The position numbers were made by a program, and so were the translations under genes. A DNA stretch of 64,000 bases from Halococcus salsus (GTDB lineage Archaea > Halobacteriota > Halobacteria > Halobacteriales > Halococcaceae). Below the pieces are notes generated by a model that searched no databases, was not told where the DNA came from, and saw only the letters and a program-made list of their open reading frames with translations. Of the stretch, positions 33,827 through 42,769 are shown one piece after another (within the stretch, counting starts at the first letter, position 1; the number at the start of each line of letters is the position of its first letter). The stretch covers positions 62,001 to 126,000 of the forward strand of contig NZ_JAAAJC010000005.1 of the NCBI RefSeq assembly GCF_009900715.1, read 5' to 3'.

Positions 33827-34150
33827 AATCCCGGTGCAAACGAGAGACCGCCCCGCTCCCGCACGGCACCGCTCCCGCCCCGCGACGGCCACGAGCCTCC
33901 CCAGCCGACTGCGCTCCTCGTTCACTCCCGCCGGAAGAACTTCGCTCTTCCGTGCTCTCGTTCGCTCTTCCGTGCTCTCGTTCGCTCCCTCCGGTCGCTC
34001 ACGAGAACGCTGGTCGCTCACGAGAACGCTGGTCGCTCACGAGAACGCTGGTCGCTCACGAGAACGCTGGTCGCTCACTACGGTGCTCATCCCTCGCACG
34101 AGTGTCGCGGGCCGCCCGTCGGGCGGCCCGCAGGCCGCGCGCCGACCGCC
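33827..34150 (-). repeat. Dispersed repeat family II, copy C, with inserted module
   Basis: In reverse orientation this copy has GTGCGAGGGATGAGC (34085-34099), CGGCTGGGGAGGCTCGTGG (33890-33908) and GCGGTCTCTCGTTTGCACCG (33832-33851), matching copies B, E and G. Between the first two blocks it carries an extra 150-base segment (33931-34082) that holds a hairpin module otherwise found in family I copy D (46168-46229), a 20-base direct duplication and a 19-base tandem array. Confidence 0.7.
33946..34076 (+). repeat. Tandem repeats: 20 bp x2 and 19 bp x4
   Basis: A 20-base unit CGCTCTTCCGTGCTCTCGTT occurs twice in a row (about 33943-33982). Four copies of the 19-base unit CACGAGAACGCTGGTCGCT then follow head to tail up to 34076, with exact spacing of 19. 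The units are contiguous, with no spacers, so this is not a CRISPR array. Confidence 0.8.
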
Positions 34151-34235
34151 ACGCCGTGGGTAGGATTCGTGACTTGGTTCTCGATTTGTGGTTCGGTCCC
34201 GTCACGCCTATGTCGCCACCGGCGAAAGTCCGGGT

Positions 34236-34478
34236 ATGCGAATCGAGTACGACCGCGACACCTGTATCGGGATGTTCCAGTGCGTCGCGGAGTGGGAGGG
34301 GTTCGAGCGCGACGAGGACGCCGGCAAGGCGGTCCTGGTCGACGGCGAGGAGCGCGATGACGACACCATCGTGCGCGAGATCCCCGCCGAGGCGGAACTC
34401 GACGCGAAGTTCGCGGCGCGGGTCTGTCCGGTGGACGCCATCGCGGTCTACGACGACGGCGAGCAGGTGATCCCCTGA
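34236..34478 (+). CDS. Ferredoxin, probably [3Fe-4S]
   Basis: The 80-residue acidic protein has TCIGMFQC (Cys10, Cys16) and VCPVDAI (Cys63) and no other cysteine. Three cysteines in C-x5-C...CP fit a single [3Fe-4S] cluster rather than [4Fe-4S], as in many archaeal and actinobacterial single-cluster ferredoxins. It probably carries electrons to an oxygenase or other partner, which is not evident nearby. The ATG at 34236 is preferred over the longer frame from 34188. Confidence 0.85.
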   Translation: MRIEYDRDTCIGMFQCVAEWEGFERDEDAGKAVLVDGEERDDDTIVREIPAEAELDAKFAARVCPVDAIAVYDDGEQVIP

Positions 34479-34526
34479 AGCAGGCACAATCGTTATGCTG
34501 ATTCCCGAGGATCGAGCGTGTGAGCG

Positions 34527-34637
34527 ATGACCGAGCCACACACGCACCTCGCCGAGTGGGCCGCGCTCGTCGGGGCCGACCTCCCCGAGTGCGTTCGCGA
34601 CGGCGAGCGCGGGAGCCGTACGCCCGCCGAACGGTGA
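34527..34637 (+). CDS. Possible 36-residue small protein
   Basis: The ATG at 34527 opens a 36-residue frame (MTEPHTHLAEWAALVGADL and on to a TGA at 34635-34637) with a helical, acidic first half and one Cys. It lies between the ferredoxin and the SnoaL-like gene, all on the plus strand. Codon use is genome-typical. There is no motif. It is reported because the spacing leaves room for a gene, not because a family is recognised. Confidence 0.35.
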   Translation: MTEPHTHLAEWAALVGADLPECVRDGERGSRTPAER

Positions 34638-34707
34638 GCCTCGACCGCCGAGCGGGAATCCTCGGCCGCCGGCAGGTTCTTGTTCGGAACACCCGATAGC
34701 GCTGGGC

Positions 34708-35037
34708 ATGGCCGAACGACCCGTCGAAGCCTACTACACCGCCATCGACGAGGGCCGCTACGACGACCTCCGCGGGCTCCTCGCGCCCGGGTTCGTCCAC
34801 GACCGCCCCGACCGCACCATCGACGGCCCCGATACGTTCGTCGGGTTCATGCGCGACGACCGCCCGCTGACCGACACCAGCCACGTGCTCGACGCGGTCT
34901 GTGCCAACGAGGACGACAGCGAGTTCGCGGTCCGCGGCCGCCTGCTCGACGCCGACGGCGACCCGCTCTTCGGGTTCGTCGACGTCCACACCGTCGAGGG
35001 CGGAACGATCGCCCACATCGAGACCTTCACCAACTGA
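34708..35037 (+). CDS. SnoaL/NTF2-like small protein
   Basis: This 109-residue protein has the cone-shaped NTF2-like pattern: PVEAYYTAIDEGRYDDLRGLLAPGFVHDRPDRTIDGPDTFVGFM (residues 5-48) and GDPLFGFVDVHTVEGGTIAHIETFTN at the end. Members are hydrolases, isomerases or ligand-binding proteins; no reaction can be assigned. Length is normal for a single domain. Confidence 0.8.
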   Translation: MAERPVEAYYTAIDEGRYDDLRGLLAPGFVHDRPDRTIDGPDTFVGFMRDDRPLTDTSHVLDAVCANEDDSEFAVRGRLLDADGDPLFGFVDVHTVEGGTIAHIETFTN

Positions 35038-35352
35038 GTCAGGTGCCGTGTCGGCTCCGACACCGATCAGCCGTGGTTGGCGCGCGCTCGCGGTCGTGTG
35101 CGAACGACAGTGAACACCGACCGCGCATCGGCGTGCGAGGGATGACTGAGCGAGCCGCAGGCGAGCGAAGGAATCGGCTGGGGAGGTGTGTGGCCTGTGC
35201 GGGCGGGAGCGGTGGCGGTGCTGTGCGGTCTCTCGCTTGCACCGGGATTTGCCGTAGGCGAATCAGCCGGGAAAACAGATCAGGGAACAGACTCGGAGGT
35301 GGAATCGGAGAGAAAGACCGATCCGAAATCAGGGACGGACCGAAATCGTCGT
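35038..35352. other. Gap with dispersed repeat family II copy E
   Basis: The 315 bases between two convergent genes hold no protein gene. Repeat copy E occupies 35075-35250; the rest (35251-35352) is a Gly/Glu-rich looking stretch without start-stop structure. Confidence 0.55.
35075..35250 (+). repeat. Dispersed repeat family II, copy E
   Basis: It begins GGTTGGCGCGCGCTCGCGGT, has GTGCGAGGGATGACTGAGCG, then CGGCTGGGGAGGTGTGTGGC, and ends GCGGTCTCTCGCTTGCACCG. The last block is almost the same as in copy C (reversed). The middle spacer is short and unlike the other copies. Confidence 0.7.
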
Positions 35353-36711
35353 CTACTCTTTCTTCCCAGCGCCGACGGCGCTCTCGCCGACGGGTTCGTG
35401 CCCCTCGATGCGTTCCTGCCCGCCAAGGTACGGCTGAAGCGCCTCGGGCACCGTCACCGTACCGTCGTCGTTCTGATAGTACTCCAGGATCGCGACCATC
35501 ACGCGGGGGAGCGCGAGCCCCGAGGCGTTGAGGGTGTGGAGGTACTCCGTCGACTCGTGGCGCTCGGGGCGGTAGCGCAGGCCCGCGCGGCGGGCCTGGA
35601 ACGCCTCGAAGTTCGAGACCGACGAGACTTCGAGCCACCGGCCGCCCTCCGCGGGCCCGTCGTCCATGTCGTCGCCGGGGGCCCAGAGTTCGAGGTCGAC
35701 CTGTTTGGCGGCCTTGAACCCGATGTCGCCCGCACAGATCTCGAGCACCCGGTAGGGGAGGTCGAGCCGTCGGAGGACTTCCTCCGCTTCGTCGAGCAAC
35801 CCCTCGAAGCGCTCGTAGCTCGATTCGGGTTCGACGAAGTTCACCATCTCCACCTTGTTGAACTGGTGGACGCGGACGATCCCGCGGGTCTCGGTGCCGT
35901 GTTCGCCCGCCTCTTGGCGGAAGTTCGGGGTGTACGCCTGGTGTTTGAGCGGCAGGTCGTCCCGCAGGAGGATGTCGTCGGCGTACATGTTCGTCACCGG
36001 CACCTCGGCAGTCGGACAGAGCCAGAGGTCCTCGTCGTCGAGCTTGTAGGCGTCGTCGGCGAACTTCGGGAGCTGGCCCGTCCCGGTCATTGATTCACTA
36101 CTGATCGGGATCGGCGGGAAGATGTCGACGTAGTCCTGCTCGCGGTGGACGTCGAGCATGAACTGGATCAGGGCGTGTTCGAGCCGCGCGCCGTCGCCCT
36201 TCAGGAAGTAGAAGCCACCACCCGAGACCTTCGCCCCGCGCTCGAAGTCGAGGACGTCGAGCTCCTCGCCGAGGTCGTAGTGCGGGGTCACGTCCTCGGG
36301 CAGCTCTCGGAGTTCTCCGAATCCCTCGCGGCGGAGTTCGACGTTGTCGGATTCGTCTTCGCCGGCAGGGACGCTGTCGTGGAGAACGTTCGGAATCCGA
36401 AGCAGCGCCTCGTCGAGGTCGGCTTCGAGGTCGTCGGCGCGGTCCTCTATCTCGTCGATCTCGTTCTTGAGCTCCGAGGAGCGCTCGATGGCTTCCTCGG
36501 CTTCCTCGTCCTCGCCGGCGGCTTTGAGCTCGCCGATACGGCTCGATATCTCGTTGCGCTCGTGGCGGAGTTCGTCGCCGCGGTTCTTGGCCGCGCGCCA
36601 CTCCTCGTCGAGGGCGAGCACCGCGTCGAGGTCGACGTCGTCGGCCCCGCGGGCGGCGAGCGCCTCGCGGACGGCCTCGGTGTGGTCGCGGAGGAACTGT
36701 CTGCTCAGCAT
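35353..36711 (-). CDS. serS: Seryl-tRNA synthetase
   Basis: The 452-residue class II enzyme charges tRNA-Ser. It has a long N-terminal coiled coil (about residues 20-110, for tRNA-Ser recognition), then the catalytic domain with motif 2 (TPNFRQEAGEHGTETRGIVRVHQFNKVEMV, about 263-292) and motif 3 (GLALPRVMVAILEYYQNDDGTVTVPEALQPYLGG, near the C-terminus). It is of the ordinary bacterial/archaeal type, not the methanogen type. The ATG at 36711 gives the standard start MLSRQFLRDHTEAVREAL. Confidence 0.96.
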   Translation of the reverse strand: MLSRQFLRDHTEAVREALAARGADDVDLDAVLALDEEWRAAKNRGDELRHERNEISSRIGELKAAGEDEEAEEAIERSSELKNEIDEIEDRADDLEADLDEALLRIPNVLHDSVPAGEDESDNVELRREGFGELRELPEDVTPHYDLGEELDVLDFERGAKVSGGGFYFLKGDGARLEHALIQFMLDVHREQDYVDIFPPIPISSESMTGTGQLPKFADDAYKLDDEDLWLCPTAEVPVTNMYADDILLRDDLPLKHQAYTPNFRQEAGEHGTETRGIVRVHQFNKVEMVNFVEPESSYERFEGLLDEAEEVLRRLDLPYRVLEICAGDIGFKAAKQVDLELWAPGDDMDDGPAEGGRWLEVSSVSNFEAFQARRAGLRYRPERHESTEYLHTLNASGLALPRVMVAILEYYQNDDGTVTVPEALQPYLGGQERIEGHEPVGESAVGAGKKE

Positions 36712-36760
36712 TTGCCGACCCTTTCGGGCCGCCCGCCAAAGTCCTACTGTTTGACCGGAG

Positions 36761-36770
36761 GCTTTTCGTC
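36761..36770 (+). promoter_or_regulatory. TATA element for the metallo-hydrolase gene
   Basis: GCTTTTCGTC in GGAGGCTTTTCG lies 22-31 bases before the ATG at 36792. Confidence 0.4.
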
Positions 36771-36791
36771 CCGCTCGCGCGTGGGTCGGCC

Positions 36792-37694
36792 ATGGCAATC
36801 GGTGACGTCTTCACGGTCGATGGCTGTCCCGACCTCCACTACGTCGACACCGGGATGTACGACACCGAGGAGTACGGTGCCGTCTACATCGTCGACGCCG
36901 AGGAGCCGGCGCTCGTCGACACCGGTATCGGCACCCGGTACGAGAACATCCTCGACGCGCTCGACACGGTCGGCATCGCGCGCGACGAACTGAAATACAT
37001 TCTGCCGACCCACGTTCACCTCGACCACGCCGGCGGCGCGGGCTATCTCGCCGAGGCCTGCCCGAACGCCACGGTTCTCACCCACGAGATCGGGGTACCC
37101 CACCTCATCGACCCCAGCCGGCTGGTCGCGGGCACGAAGGCCGCCGTCGAGAGCCAGTGGCAGTTCTACGCCGAACCGAAGCCCGTCCCCGAGGACCGCA
37201 TCGAAGGGCTCGAAGACGGCGACGAGGTCGACCTCGGCGACCACACCCTCGACGTCCACCACGCGCCGGGTCACGCACCACACCAGGTGATGTTCCACGA
37301 CCGCGCGGACGACGTCCTCTTCACGGCCGACGCCGCGGGGATCTGGGTCCCCTCGGTCGAACGGATCCGTCAGACCTCGCCGCCGGCGAACTTCGCCCTC
37401 GAAACCTGCCTCGACGACGTCGAGACCATCCAAGCCATCGACCCCGAAACGCTCTGTTTCGGCCACTTCGGGCCCCGCGAGTACGAGGAGCCGCTGATGG
37501 ACGGGTACGCGCGGGTCCTGGAGGAGTGGGTCACGGCCGTCCGCGAGAAACGCGCCGAGCTCGGCGACGACGAGGCGGTCATCAACTACTTCGTTGCGGA
37601 GACGGGGATGGACGAGGTGTGGTCCGCGCGGAAGGCCCGCGCCGAGGAACGGCTCAACGTCCGCGGCGTCCTCGCCTTTCTCGACGAACAGTGA
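36792..37694 (+). CDS. Metallo-beta-lactamase-fold hydrolase
   Basis: The 300-residue protein has THVHLDHAGG (73-82; metal ligands H-x-H-x-D-H), ...APGHAPHQ (near 163), FTADAAG and CFGHFGPR as further metal-binding positions. The pair of metals is probably Zn or Fe. Substrate is open; candidates are thioesters or small lactones, with an acyl-CoA ligase gene following 32 bases downstream. It is divergent from serS (80 bases). Confidence 0.87.
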   Translation: MAIGDVFTVDGCPDLHYVDTGMYDTEEYGAVYIVDAEEPALVDTGIGTRYENILDALDTVGIARDELKYILPTHVHLDHAGGAGYLAEACPNATVLTHEIGVPHLIDPSRLVAGTKAAVESQWQFYAEPKPVPEDRIEGLEDGDEVDLGDHTLDVHHAPGHAPHQVMFHDRADDVLFTADAAGIWVPSVERIRQTSPPANFALETCLDDVETIQAIDPETLCFGHFGPREYEEPLMDGYARVLEEWVTAVREKRAELGDDEAVINYFVAETGMDEVWSARKARAEERLNVRGVLAFLDEQ

Positions 37695-37726
37695 GGGCTT
37701 TAGTGCGCCGAGCGTGAGGATTCGGT

Positions 37727-39658
37727 ATGGATTGGCAGGAGGCGGAAGCCGATTTCGAGAGCGAAGTGCTCGGCGAGGGCACGCTCTCGGTGATGTTCGA
37801 GGAGAGCGCCGCCCGGAACGCCGAGCGGGTCGCCCAGCGGTACAAGGGCGGGATCTACGACCGTTCGCTCGCCGGCGGGGTGGTCCCGGCCGCCCCCGAC
37901 GGCGAGTTTTCTGATCTAACCTACGAGGGGATGCGCGGGATCGTCCGGAACCTCGCGGCGGGCTTTCGCGAGCTAGGCATCGAATCGGGCGATCGGATCG
38001 GTCTCTTTTCGAACACCCGGATGGAGTGGGCGCAGTCGGACTTCGGCATCCTTGCGGCCGGCGGGGTCGTGACCACGGTGTATACGAGTTCGTCACCCCG
38101 GCAGGTCGAGTACCTCCTCTCCGACCCGGGCGCGACGGGCGTCGTAGTCGAGAACGAGGAGCTCCTCGAACACGTCCTCGAAGTCGAGTCGGAGCTCGAC
38201 CTCGACTTCATCGTCTCCATCGACGAGTTCGAGGGCTACGACGGGAGGGACGATGTCCTCACGCTCGCCGAGGTCCACGACCGCGGCGCGGCGGCCTTCG
38301 ACGCCGACGAGTACGAGTCGTGGCTCGCCGCACGCGACCCGGAGGCGCTCGCGAGCCTCGTCTACACCTCCGGTACCACCGGCCGGCCGAAGGGAGTCAA
38401 GCTCAGCCACCGCAACTTCCGGGCGAACGTCGACCAGGTCTACCGACGGTTCGGCCCCCGACCCGACAAGGGCGACACGCCGACGATCGGTCCCGGTTCG
38501 ACTAGCCTCTCCTTCCTCCCGCTCGCGCACGTCTTCGAGCGCCTCGCGGGCCACTTCATGCAGTTCGCCGCCGGCTCCACGGTCGCCTACGCCGAGAGCC
38601 CCGACACCCTCCGCGAGGACTTCTCGCTCGTCACCCCCACCTCGGCCACCAGCGTGCCGCGGGTCTACGAGAAGCTCTACGACACCATCCGCGAGCAGGC
38701 CTCGGGGTCGACAGTGAGCTCCCGGGTCTTCGAGTGGGCCACCGAGGTCGGACAGGTCTACCACGAGAGCGAGTCGCCCGGCATCGGACTGCGGGCGAAA
38801 CACGCGCTCGCGGATCGGCTGGTGTTCTCCCAGGTCCGCGAGGGCGTCGGCGGCAACATCGACTTCTTCATCAGCGGCGGGGGGAGCCTCTCGCCCGAGC
38901 TCGGGCGGCTGTTCGCCGCGATGGGACTCCCGATCCTGGAGGGATACGGTCTCACCGAGACCGCACCCGTCGTCGCGGTCAACCCGCCCGAAGCCCCGGA
39001 GATCGGCACCATCGGGTACCCCGTCCACGACGAGGAGGTGCGCGTGGACTCGACGGTGGTCCCGAACGACTTCGACGCCGAGGGCGAGGTCGGCGAACTC
39101 CTCGTGAAGGGGCCGAACGTCACCGAGGGCTACTGGGAGCGCCCCGAGGAGACCGACGACGCGTTCGACGGGGAGTGGTTCCGGACGGGCGACGTGGTCG
39201 AGCAGCGCCCCGACGGCTACCTCGCCTTCCGCGAGCGCTCGAAGCAGCTCCTCGTGCTCTCCACGGGGAAGAACGTCGCGCCGCGGCCGATCGAGGACGC
39301 CTTCGCGAGCAACCCGCTCGTCGAGCAGTGTATGGTGGTCGGCGACGGCGAGAAGTTCGTGAGCGCTATCGTGGTGCCGAACGTCGGGCGCGTCCGCGAG
39401 TGGGCCACGGAGGAGGGGCTCGACCTCCCCGAGGACCCCGAGGAGCTCTGTCACGACGACCGGGTGCAAGAGCGCATCACCGAGGAGATAGAGCAAGTGA
39501 ACGAACGGTTCGAGCCCTACGAGCAGATAAAACGGTTCGTGCTCGCACCGGAGGAGTTCACCGAGGAGAACGACCTCGTGACGCCGACGATGAAGAAGAA
39601 ACGCCGCAACATCCTCGCCCGGTACGAGGACGACATCGACCGGCTCTACGACCGGTGA
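37727..39658 (+). CDS. Long-chain fatty-acid--CoA ligase (AMP-binding)
   Basis: The 643-residue enzyme is an adenylate-forming ligase: YTSGTTGRPKG at 213-223, GYGLTETAPV near 405, ...WFRTGDVVEQRPDGYLAF (about 484-501) and the C-terminal domain with a catalytic KKK/Arg end. The length and FISGGGSLSPELGRLFAAMGL stretch are typical of the long-chain type. It should activate fatty acids with ATP and CoA. A TATA-like GGGCTTTAG (37695-37703) precedes the ATG. The metallo-hydrolase gene directly upstream may be functionally linked. Confidence 0.9.
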   Translation: MDWQEAEADFESEVLGEGTLSVMFEESAARNAERVAQRYKGGIYDRSLAGGVVPAAPDGEFSDLTYEGMRGIVRNLAAGFRELGIESGDRIGLFSNTRMEWAQSDFGILAAGGVVTTVYTSSSPRQVEYLLSDPGATGVVVENEELLEHVLEVESELDLDFIVSIDEFEGYDGRDDVLTLAEVHDRGAAAFDADEYESWLAARDPEALASLVYTSGTTGRPKGVKLSHRNFRANVDQVYRRFGPRPDKGDTPTIGPGSTSLSFLPLAHVFERLAGHFMQFAAGSTVAYAESPDTLREDFSLVTPTSATSVPRVYEKLYDTIREQASGSTVSSRVFEWATEVGQVYHESESPGIGLRAKHALADRLVFSQVREGVGGNIDFFISGGGSLSPELGRLFAAMGLPILEGYGLTETAPVVAVNPPEAPEIGTIGYPVHDEEVRVDSTVVPNDFDAEGEVGELLVKGPNVTEGYWERPEETDDAFDGEWFRTGDVVEQRPDGYLAFRERSKQLLVLSTGKNVAPRPIEDAFASNPLVEQCMVVGDGEKFVSAIVVPNVGRVREWATEEGLDLPEDPEELCHDDRVQERITEEIEQVNERFEPYEQIKRFVLAPEEFTEENDLVTPTMKKKRRNILARYEDDIDRLYDR

Positions 39659-39724
39659 TCGGCGAGCCGGTATCACGGTCGCGGTGACAGAGCGGGGGGT
39701 GAGTTACGGCTTGCCGATGAAGGT

Positions 39725-39734
39725 CTTATATACC
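39725..39734 (+). promoter_or_regulatory. TATA element for the CPA1-type antiporter gene
   Basis: CTTATATACC lies 36-45 bases upstream of the GTG at 39770; a short 5' leader is expected. The nearby ATG at 39756 is in another frame. Confidence 0.5.
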
Positions 39735-39769
39735 GCGATGGTTTACGGATATTCAATGGAGGCTCGTGA

Positions 39770-41647
39770 GTGGCTACTGGTAGTGCGGGGCTGATCGCAC
39801 TCATCGCGGGGATCATCGCACTGGGGGTCATCTCCCAGGTCCTCGGCGACCGATTTCAGCTCCCGAGTATCATTTTCCTGTTGAGCGTGGGCCTGGTCCT
39901 CGGTCCGTTGTCGGGGCTGGTGCTCTCACATCGCATCATCACCGCGAGCACCTTCGGCGGCGCGCTCCCGATCATCGTGGGGCTCGCGGTGGCGATCATC
40001 GTCTTCGAGGGGGCCTTCCACCTCCGGGTCGAGGACCTCAGACGGACCTCGACAACGATGGTGCGGCTCACCACACTTGGCGCGGTGATATCACTGGTCG
40101 GGACGGCGGTCGTCGTCCACTACGCGATCCCCGCGCCGTGGGACGTCTCCTTCCTGATCGGTGCACTCCTCGTGGCGACCGGCCCCACCGTGATCTCGCC
40201 GATCCTCGACGTGGTGCCGGTGCGCGACAGCGTCGCGACCACGCTCGAAACCGAGGGTATCGTCAACGACGTTACCGCCGCGATCCTCGCGGTGGTGGTG
40301 TTCGAGGTGGTCTTCCAGGCCTCCGAGGGCGTCGGCGCGATCCTCGTCGTCTTCGCCCTCAAACTCGGCGTCGGGCTCGTCGTCGGGGCCGTCGTCGCCG
40401 GGCTGCTCTGGGCGTTCCTCAAGTACGTCCACCTCTCGCCGGGCAACGCCCCCCGAAACGCCCGCCTGCTCGTGCTCGCCGGTGCGCTCGTGGCCTACGG
40501 CGTGGCGAACGTCGTGACCTCGGAGGCCGGGATCGCCGCCGCCGCGGCCGCCGGGATCATCGTCGGCAACCTCGACGTCCCTTACGAGTCGGAGATAACC
40601 GATTTCAAGGGCGACATCACGCTGATCGTGCTTTCGTTCGTCTTCATCGCGCTCGCCGCGCTTCTCGACTTCGAGGCGCTCCCGCTCGGCCTCGGTGGCC
40701 TCGCGGTCGTCTTCGTCGTGATAGTCGTGCTCCGCCCGCTGCTCGTCTTCATCTCGACGGTCGGCGGTCGGTTCACCCGCGAGGAGAAGCTGTTCATGAG
40801 CGGGGTCGGGCCGCGGGGGATCATCCCGGCCTCGGTCGCGACGCTGTTCGCGGTCGAACTCCAGTCGATGGGGCTCGATACGGCGGCACAGACCCTCGTC
40901 GGCACCGTCTTCCTCGTGATCTTCGCCACCGTCGTGATCGAGGGCGGGTTAGCCAGATACTTCGCGGAGTACCTCGACGTGATCCCCATGCGCGCACTCA
41001 TCGTCGGCAGCGGCAAGGTCGGTCGCGACCTCGCGGCACGCCTCGAAGCCCGCGGCGAGAACGTCGTGATAATCGAAAGCGACGAGTCGATCGCCGAGAC
41101 CGCCCGCAACGACGGCTACGCCGTCCGGATCGGCGACGCCACCGACAGCGACGTGCTCCGGACCGCCGGGGCCGAGAACGCCTCGACGGTGGTCGCCACG
41201 ACCGGCGACGACGACGTCAACCTCCTCGTGGCCCAGCTCGCCGCCACCACGTTCGACACCGAACAGGTGATCTCGCGGGTGAACCAACCCGGGAACGAGG
41301 ACGCGTTCGCGGAGCTCGACGTCGAGACCATCTCCTCGACGAACGCCACCTCGTGGGCGATCGACAACCGGATCGAACGCCCCGCGCTCTGGAACTGGAT
41401 GACCGAGCTCGGCCGGTCGGGCGACGTCCAGGAGTTCGAGGTCACCGCCGAGGACGTCGCGGGCAAGACCATCTCCGAACTCGGCTCGGCCATCCCCGAC
41501 GGCTGTCTGATCGCCCTCGTCGGCCGGGACGGCGAGAACAAGGTCCCCGACGGCGACTTCGAGCTCCAACACGGCGACCGCATCACGCTCGTCGGCCAGA
41601 ACCAAGCCGTCAAGGACGCGCTCTCGCGATTCCACCCCGCCGACTAA
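39770..41647 (+). CDS. CPA1-type Na+/H+ antiporter with TrkA domains
   Basis: The 625-residue fusion has a membrane part of about 12 helices (residues 8-400) with the antiporter core motif ATGPTVISPILDVV (about 136-149) and EGIVNDVTAAI, then a cytoplasmic TrkA-N (RCK) domain starting MRALIVGSGKVGRDLAARL at about 407, with the nucleotide-binding GSGKVG loop, and a TrkA-C domain (about 555-622). It exports Na+ (or K+) in exchange for H+, gated by NAD(H) or similar ligand. Start is GTG. Confidence 0.93.
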   Translation: MATGSAGLIALIAGIIALGVISQVLGDRFQLPSIIFLLSVGLVLGPLSGLVLSHRIITASTFGGALPIIVGLAVAIIVFEGAFHLRVEDLRRTSTTMVRLTTLGAVISLVGTAVVVHYAIPAPWDVSFLIGALLVATGPTVISPILDVVPVRDSVATTLETEGIVNDVTAAILAVVVFEVVFQASEGVGAILVVFALKLGVGLVVGAVVAGLLWAFLKYVHLSPGNAPRNARLLVLAGALVAYGVANVVTSEAGIAAAAAAGIIVGNLDVPYESEITDFKGDITLIVLSFVFIALAALLDFEALPLGLGGLAVVFVVIVVLRPLLVFISTVGGRFTREEKLFMSGVGPRGIIPASVATLFAVELQSMGLDTAAQTLVGTVFLVIFATVVIEGGLARYFAEYLDVIPMRALIVGSGKVGRDLAARLEARGENVVIIESDESIAETARNDGYAVRIGDATDSDVLRTAGAENASTVVATTGDDDVNLLVAQLAATTFDTEQVISRVNQPGNEDAFAELDVETISSTNATSWAIDNRIERPALWNWMTELGRSGDVQEFEVTAEDVAGKTISELGSAIPDGCLIALVGRDGENKVPDGDFELQHGDRITLVGQNQAVKDALSRFHPAD

Positions 41648-41672
41648 CCGTTCTCCTCTGTCTCCGTCGAGA

Positions 41673-42626
41673 CTACATGTAGCCGAGGTCGCGCAGGCGC
41701 TCCATCAGCCCCTCCTTGTCCTGGGCGCGGCCCTCGCGCTCGGTGGAGCCCTCCAGGTCCTGAAGCCACGCGGGGCGCTCGCTGGACTTGCCCGACCCGG
41801 ATTCGGTCCCGAGCGAGCGAAAGCCCTCGAAGTACTTCGGGCTGACAGGGATGTCCTCGGCGGTGAGACCGTCGGGGAGGTCGTCGGTACTCTCGGGGAC
41901 GTGGCCGGCCGGGTAGCCCTCGACGGTGTCCGGGACGACGGCGTTCCAGAAGGCGTCCCAGACGTCCACCTCCTCGAACTGGAGGATGGGGTGGACCCGG
42001 TCGTGGGGCGGGTAGATCTCGGGGTCGTGGCGCGGGCTGAAGAAGGTCTCGCCGGCGCGGGCCTCCTGTTCGTCCCAGCGGACGCCCGAGAAGATCCCGT
42101 CGAACCCCGTGGATTCGAGGACCTCGTTCAGCGCCACCGTCTTCAGGAGGTGGTTGCCCTCGAACGAATCCGCATCCAGGGTGAGGGTGTCGCCTTCGTA
42201 GTCGATACGGTCGAGCTCGCGGCGGTTCGTCTCGCCGAGGTCCGAGAGCGGGATCTCGTCGCCTGGCTCGGCACCGAGACCGGCGATGGCCTCGTTGCGC
42301 GCGAATCGGAGGTCGAGGTCCCACTGCTCGGCCCAGCGCTCGGCGAACGCCATCACCTCGGGGAAGTGTTCGAAGTGGTCGATGAACACGACCGGCGGAA
42401 CGTCGATATCGCGCTCGCGCGCGACCTCTCGTACCACGTAGAGTACGAGCGTCGAGTCCTTCCCGCCGGTCCACATCACTGCGGGGTTCTCGTACTGGTC
42501 GAGCGCGGTCGCAGTCACGCTCGCGGCCTTTTCGAGTTTGTCCGAGAGGGTCGGGTACGCGCCCGCGTCGTGGTCGTCGCCGTCGGTGTAGTCCACGTCG
42601 AGGTACTCGGGGAACTGGTGGCTCAT
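41673..42626 (-). CDS. PAPS-reductase-like protein, paralogue 1
   Basis: The 317-residue protein has the PP-loop TGGKDST at 53-59 (in AVMWTGGKDSTLVLY) and a second family stretch FSGVRWDEQEARAGETFFSPRHDPEIYPPHDRVHPILQFEEVDVWDAFW (about residues 180-228), which resembles the CysD/PAPS-reductase superfamily of sulfonucleotide enzymes. It ends DKEGLMERLRDLGYM. It lacks the CysH redox C-terminal cysteine motif. The paralogue at 43422-44393 shares its whole plan. So an adenylylating or sulfur-transfer enzyme is likely, not necessarily assimilatory sulfate reduction. Confidence 0.82.
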   Translation of the reverse strand: MSHQFPEYLDVDYTDGDDHDAGAYPTLSDKLEKAASVTATALDQYENPAVMWTGGKDSTLVLYVVREVARERDIDVPPVVFIDHFEHFPEVMAFAERWAEQWDLDLRFARNEAIAGLGAEPGDEIPLSDLGETNRRELDRIDYEGDTLTLDADSFEGNHLLKTVALNEVLESTGFDGIFSGVRWDEQEARAGETFFSPRHDPEIYPPHDRVHPILQFEEVDVWDAFWNAVVPDTVEGYPAGHVPESTDDLPDGLTAEDIPVSPKYFEGFRSLGTESGSGKSSERPAWLQDLEGSTEREGRAQDKEGLMERLRDLGYM

Positions 42627-42769
42627 CGACGGCTCAAACGGGCACCGGGGTAATGTAGGTTTTCGCCGACGCGTGGCCGATGGGTGTGGGCTAGATCGAC
42701 AGGAGAACCGAAATCACGGTCTTCAGGTGGGCGGAACGGCTTTTTCCTCGGACGACCTCTGGGTGCATC

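Larger units (their letters stand above)
33675..34235. other. Gap of 561 bases filled with repeats
   Basis: Between hel308 and the ferredoxin gene no protein gene is supported. The stretch holds the hel308 promoter (33699-33712), the reversed family II repeat (33827-34150), a 20-base duplication and a 19-base tandem array listed separately. Confidence 0.6.

Noticed and set aside
34001-34076. Short CRISPR array
   Set aside because: The 19-base units touch each other without spacers and no cas gene is in the window.
33700-34163. Open frames through the tandem repeat (with a SRERWSLTRTLVAHENAG-type repeat)
   Set aside because: All frames of a 19-base repeat give a periodic peptide after three units; there is no promoter or other sign of coding.
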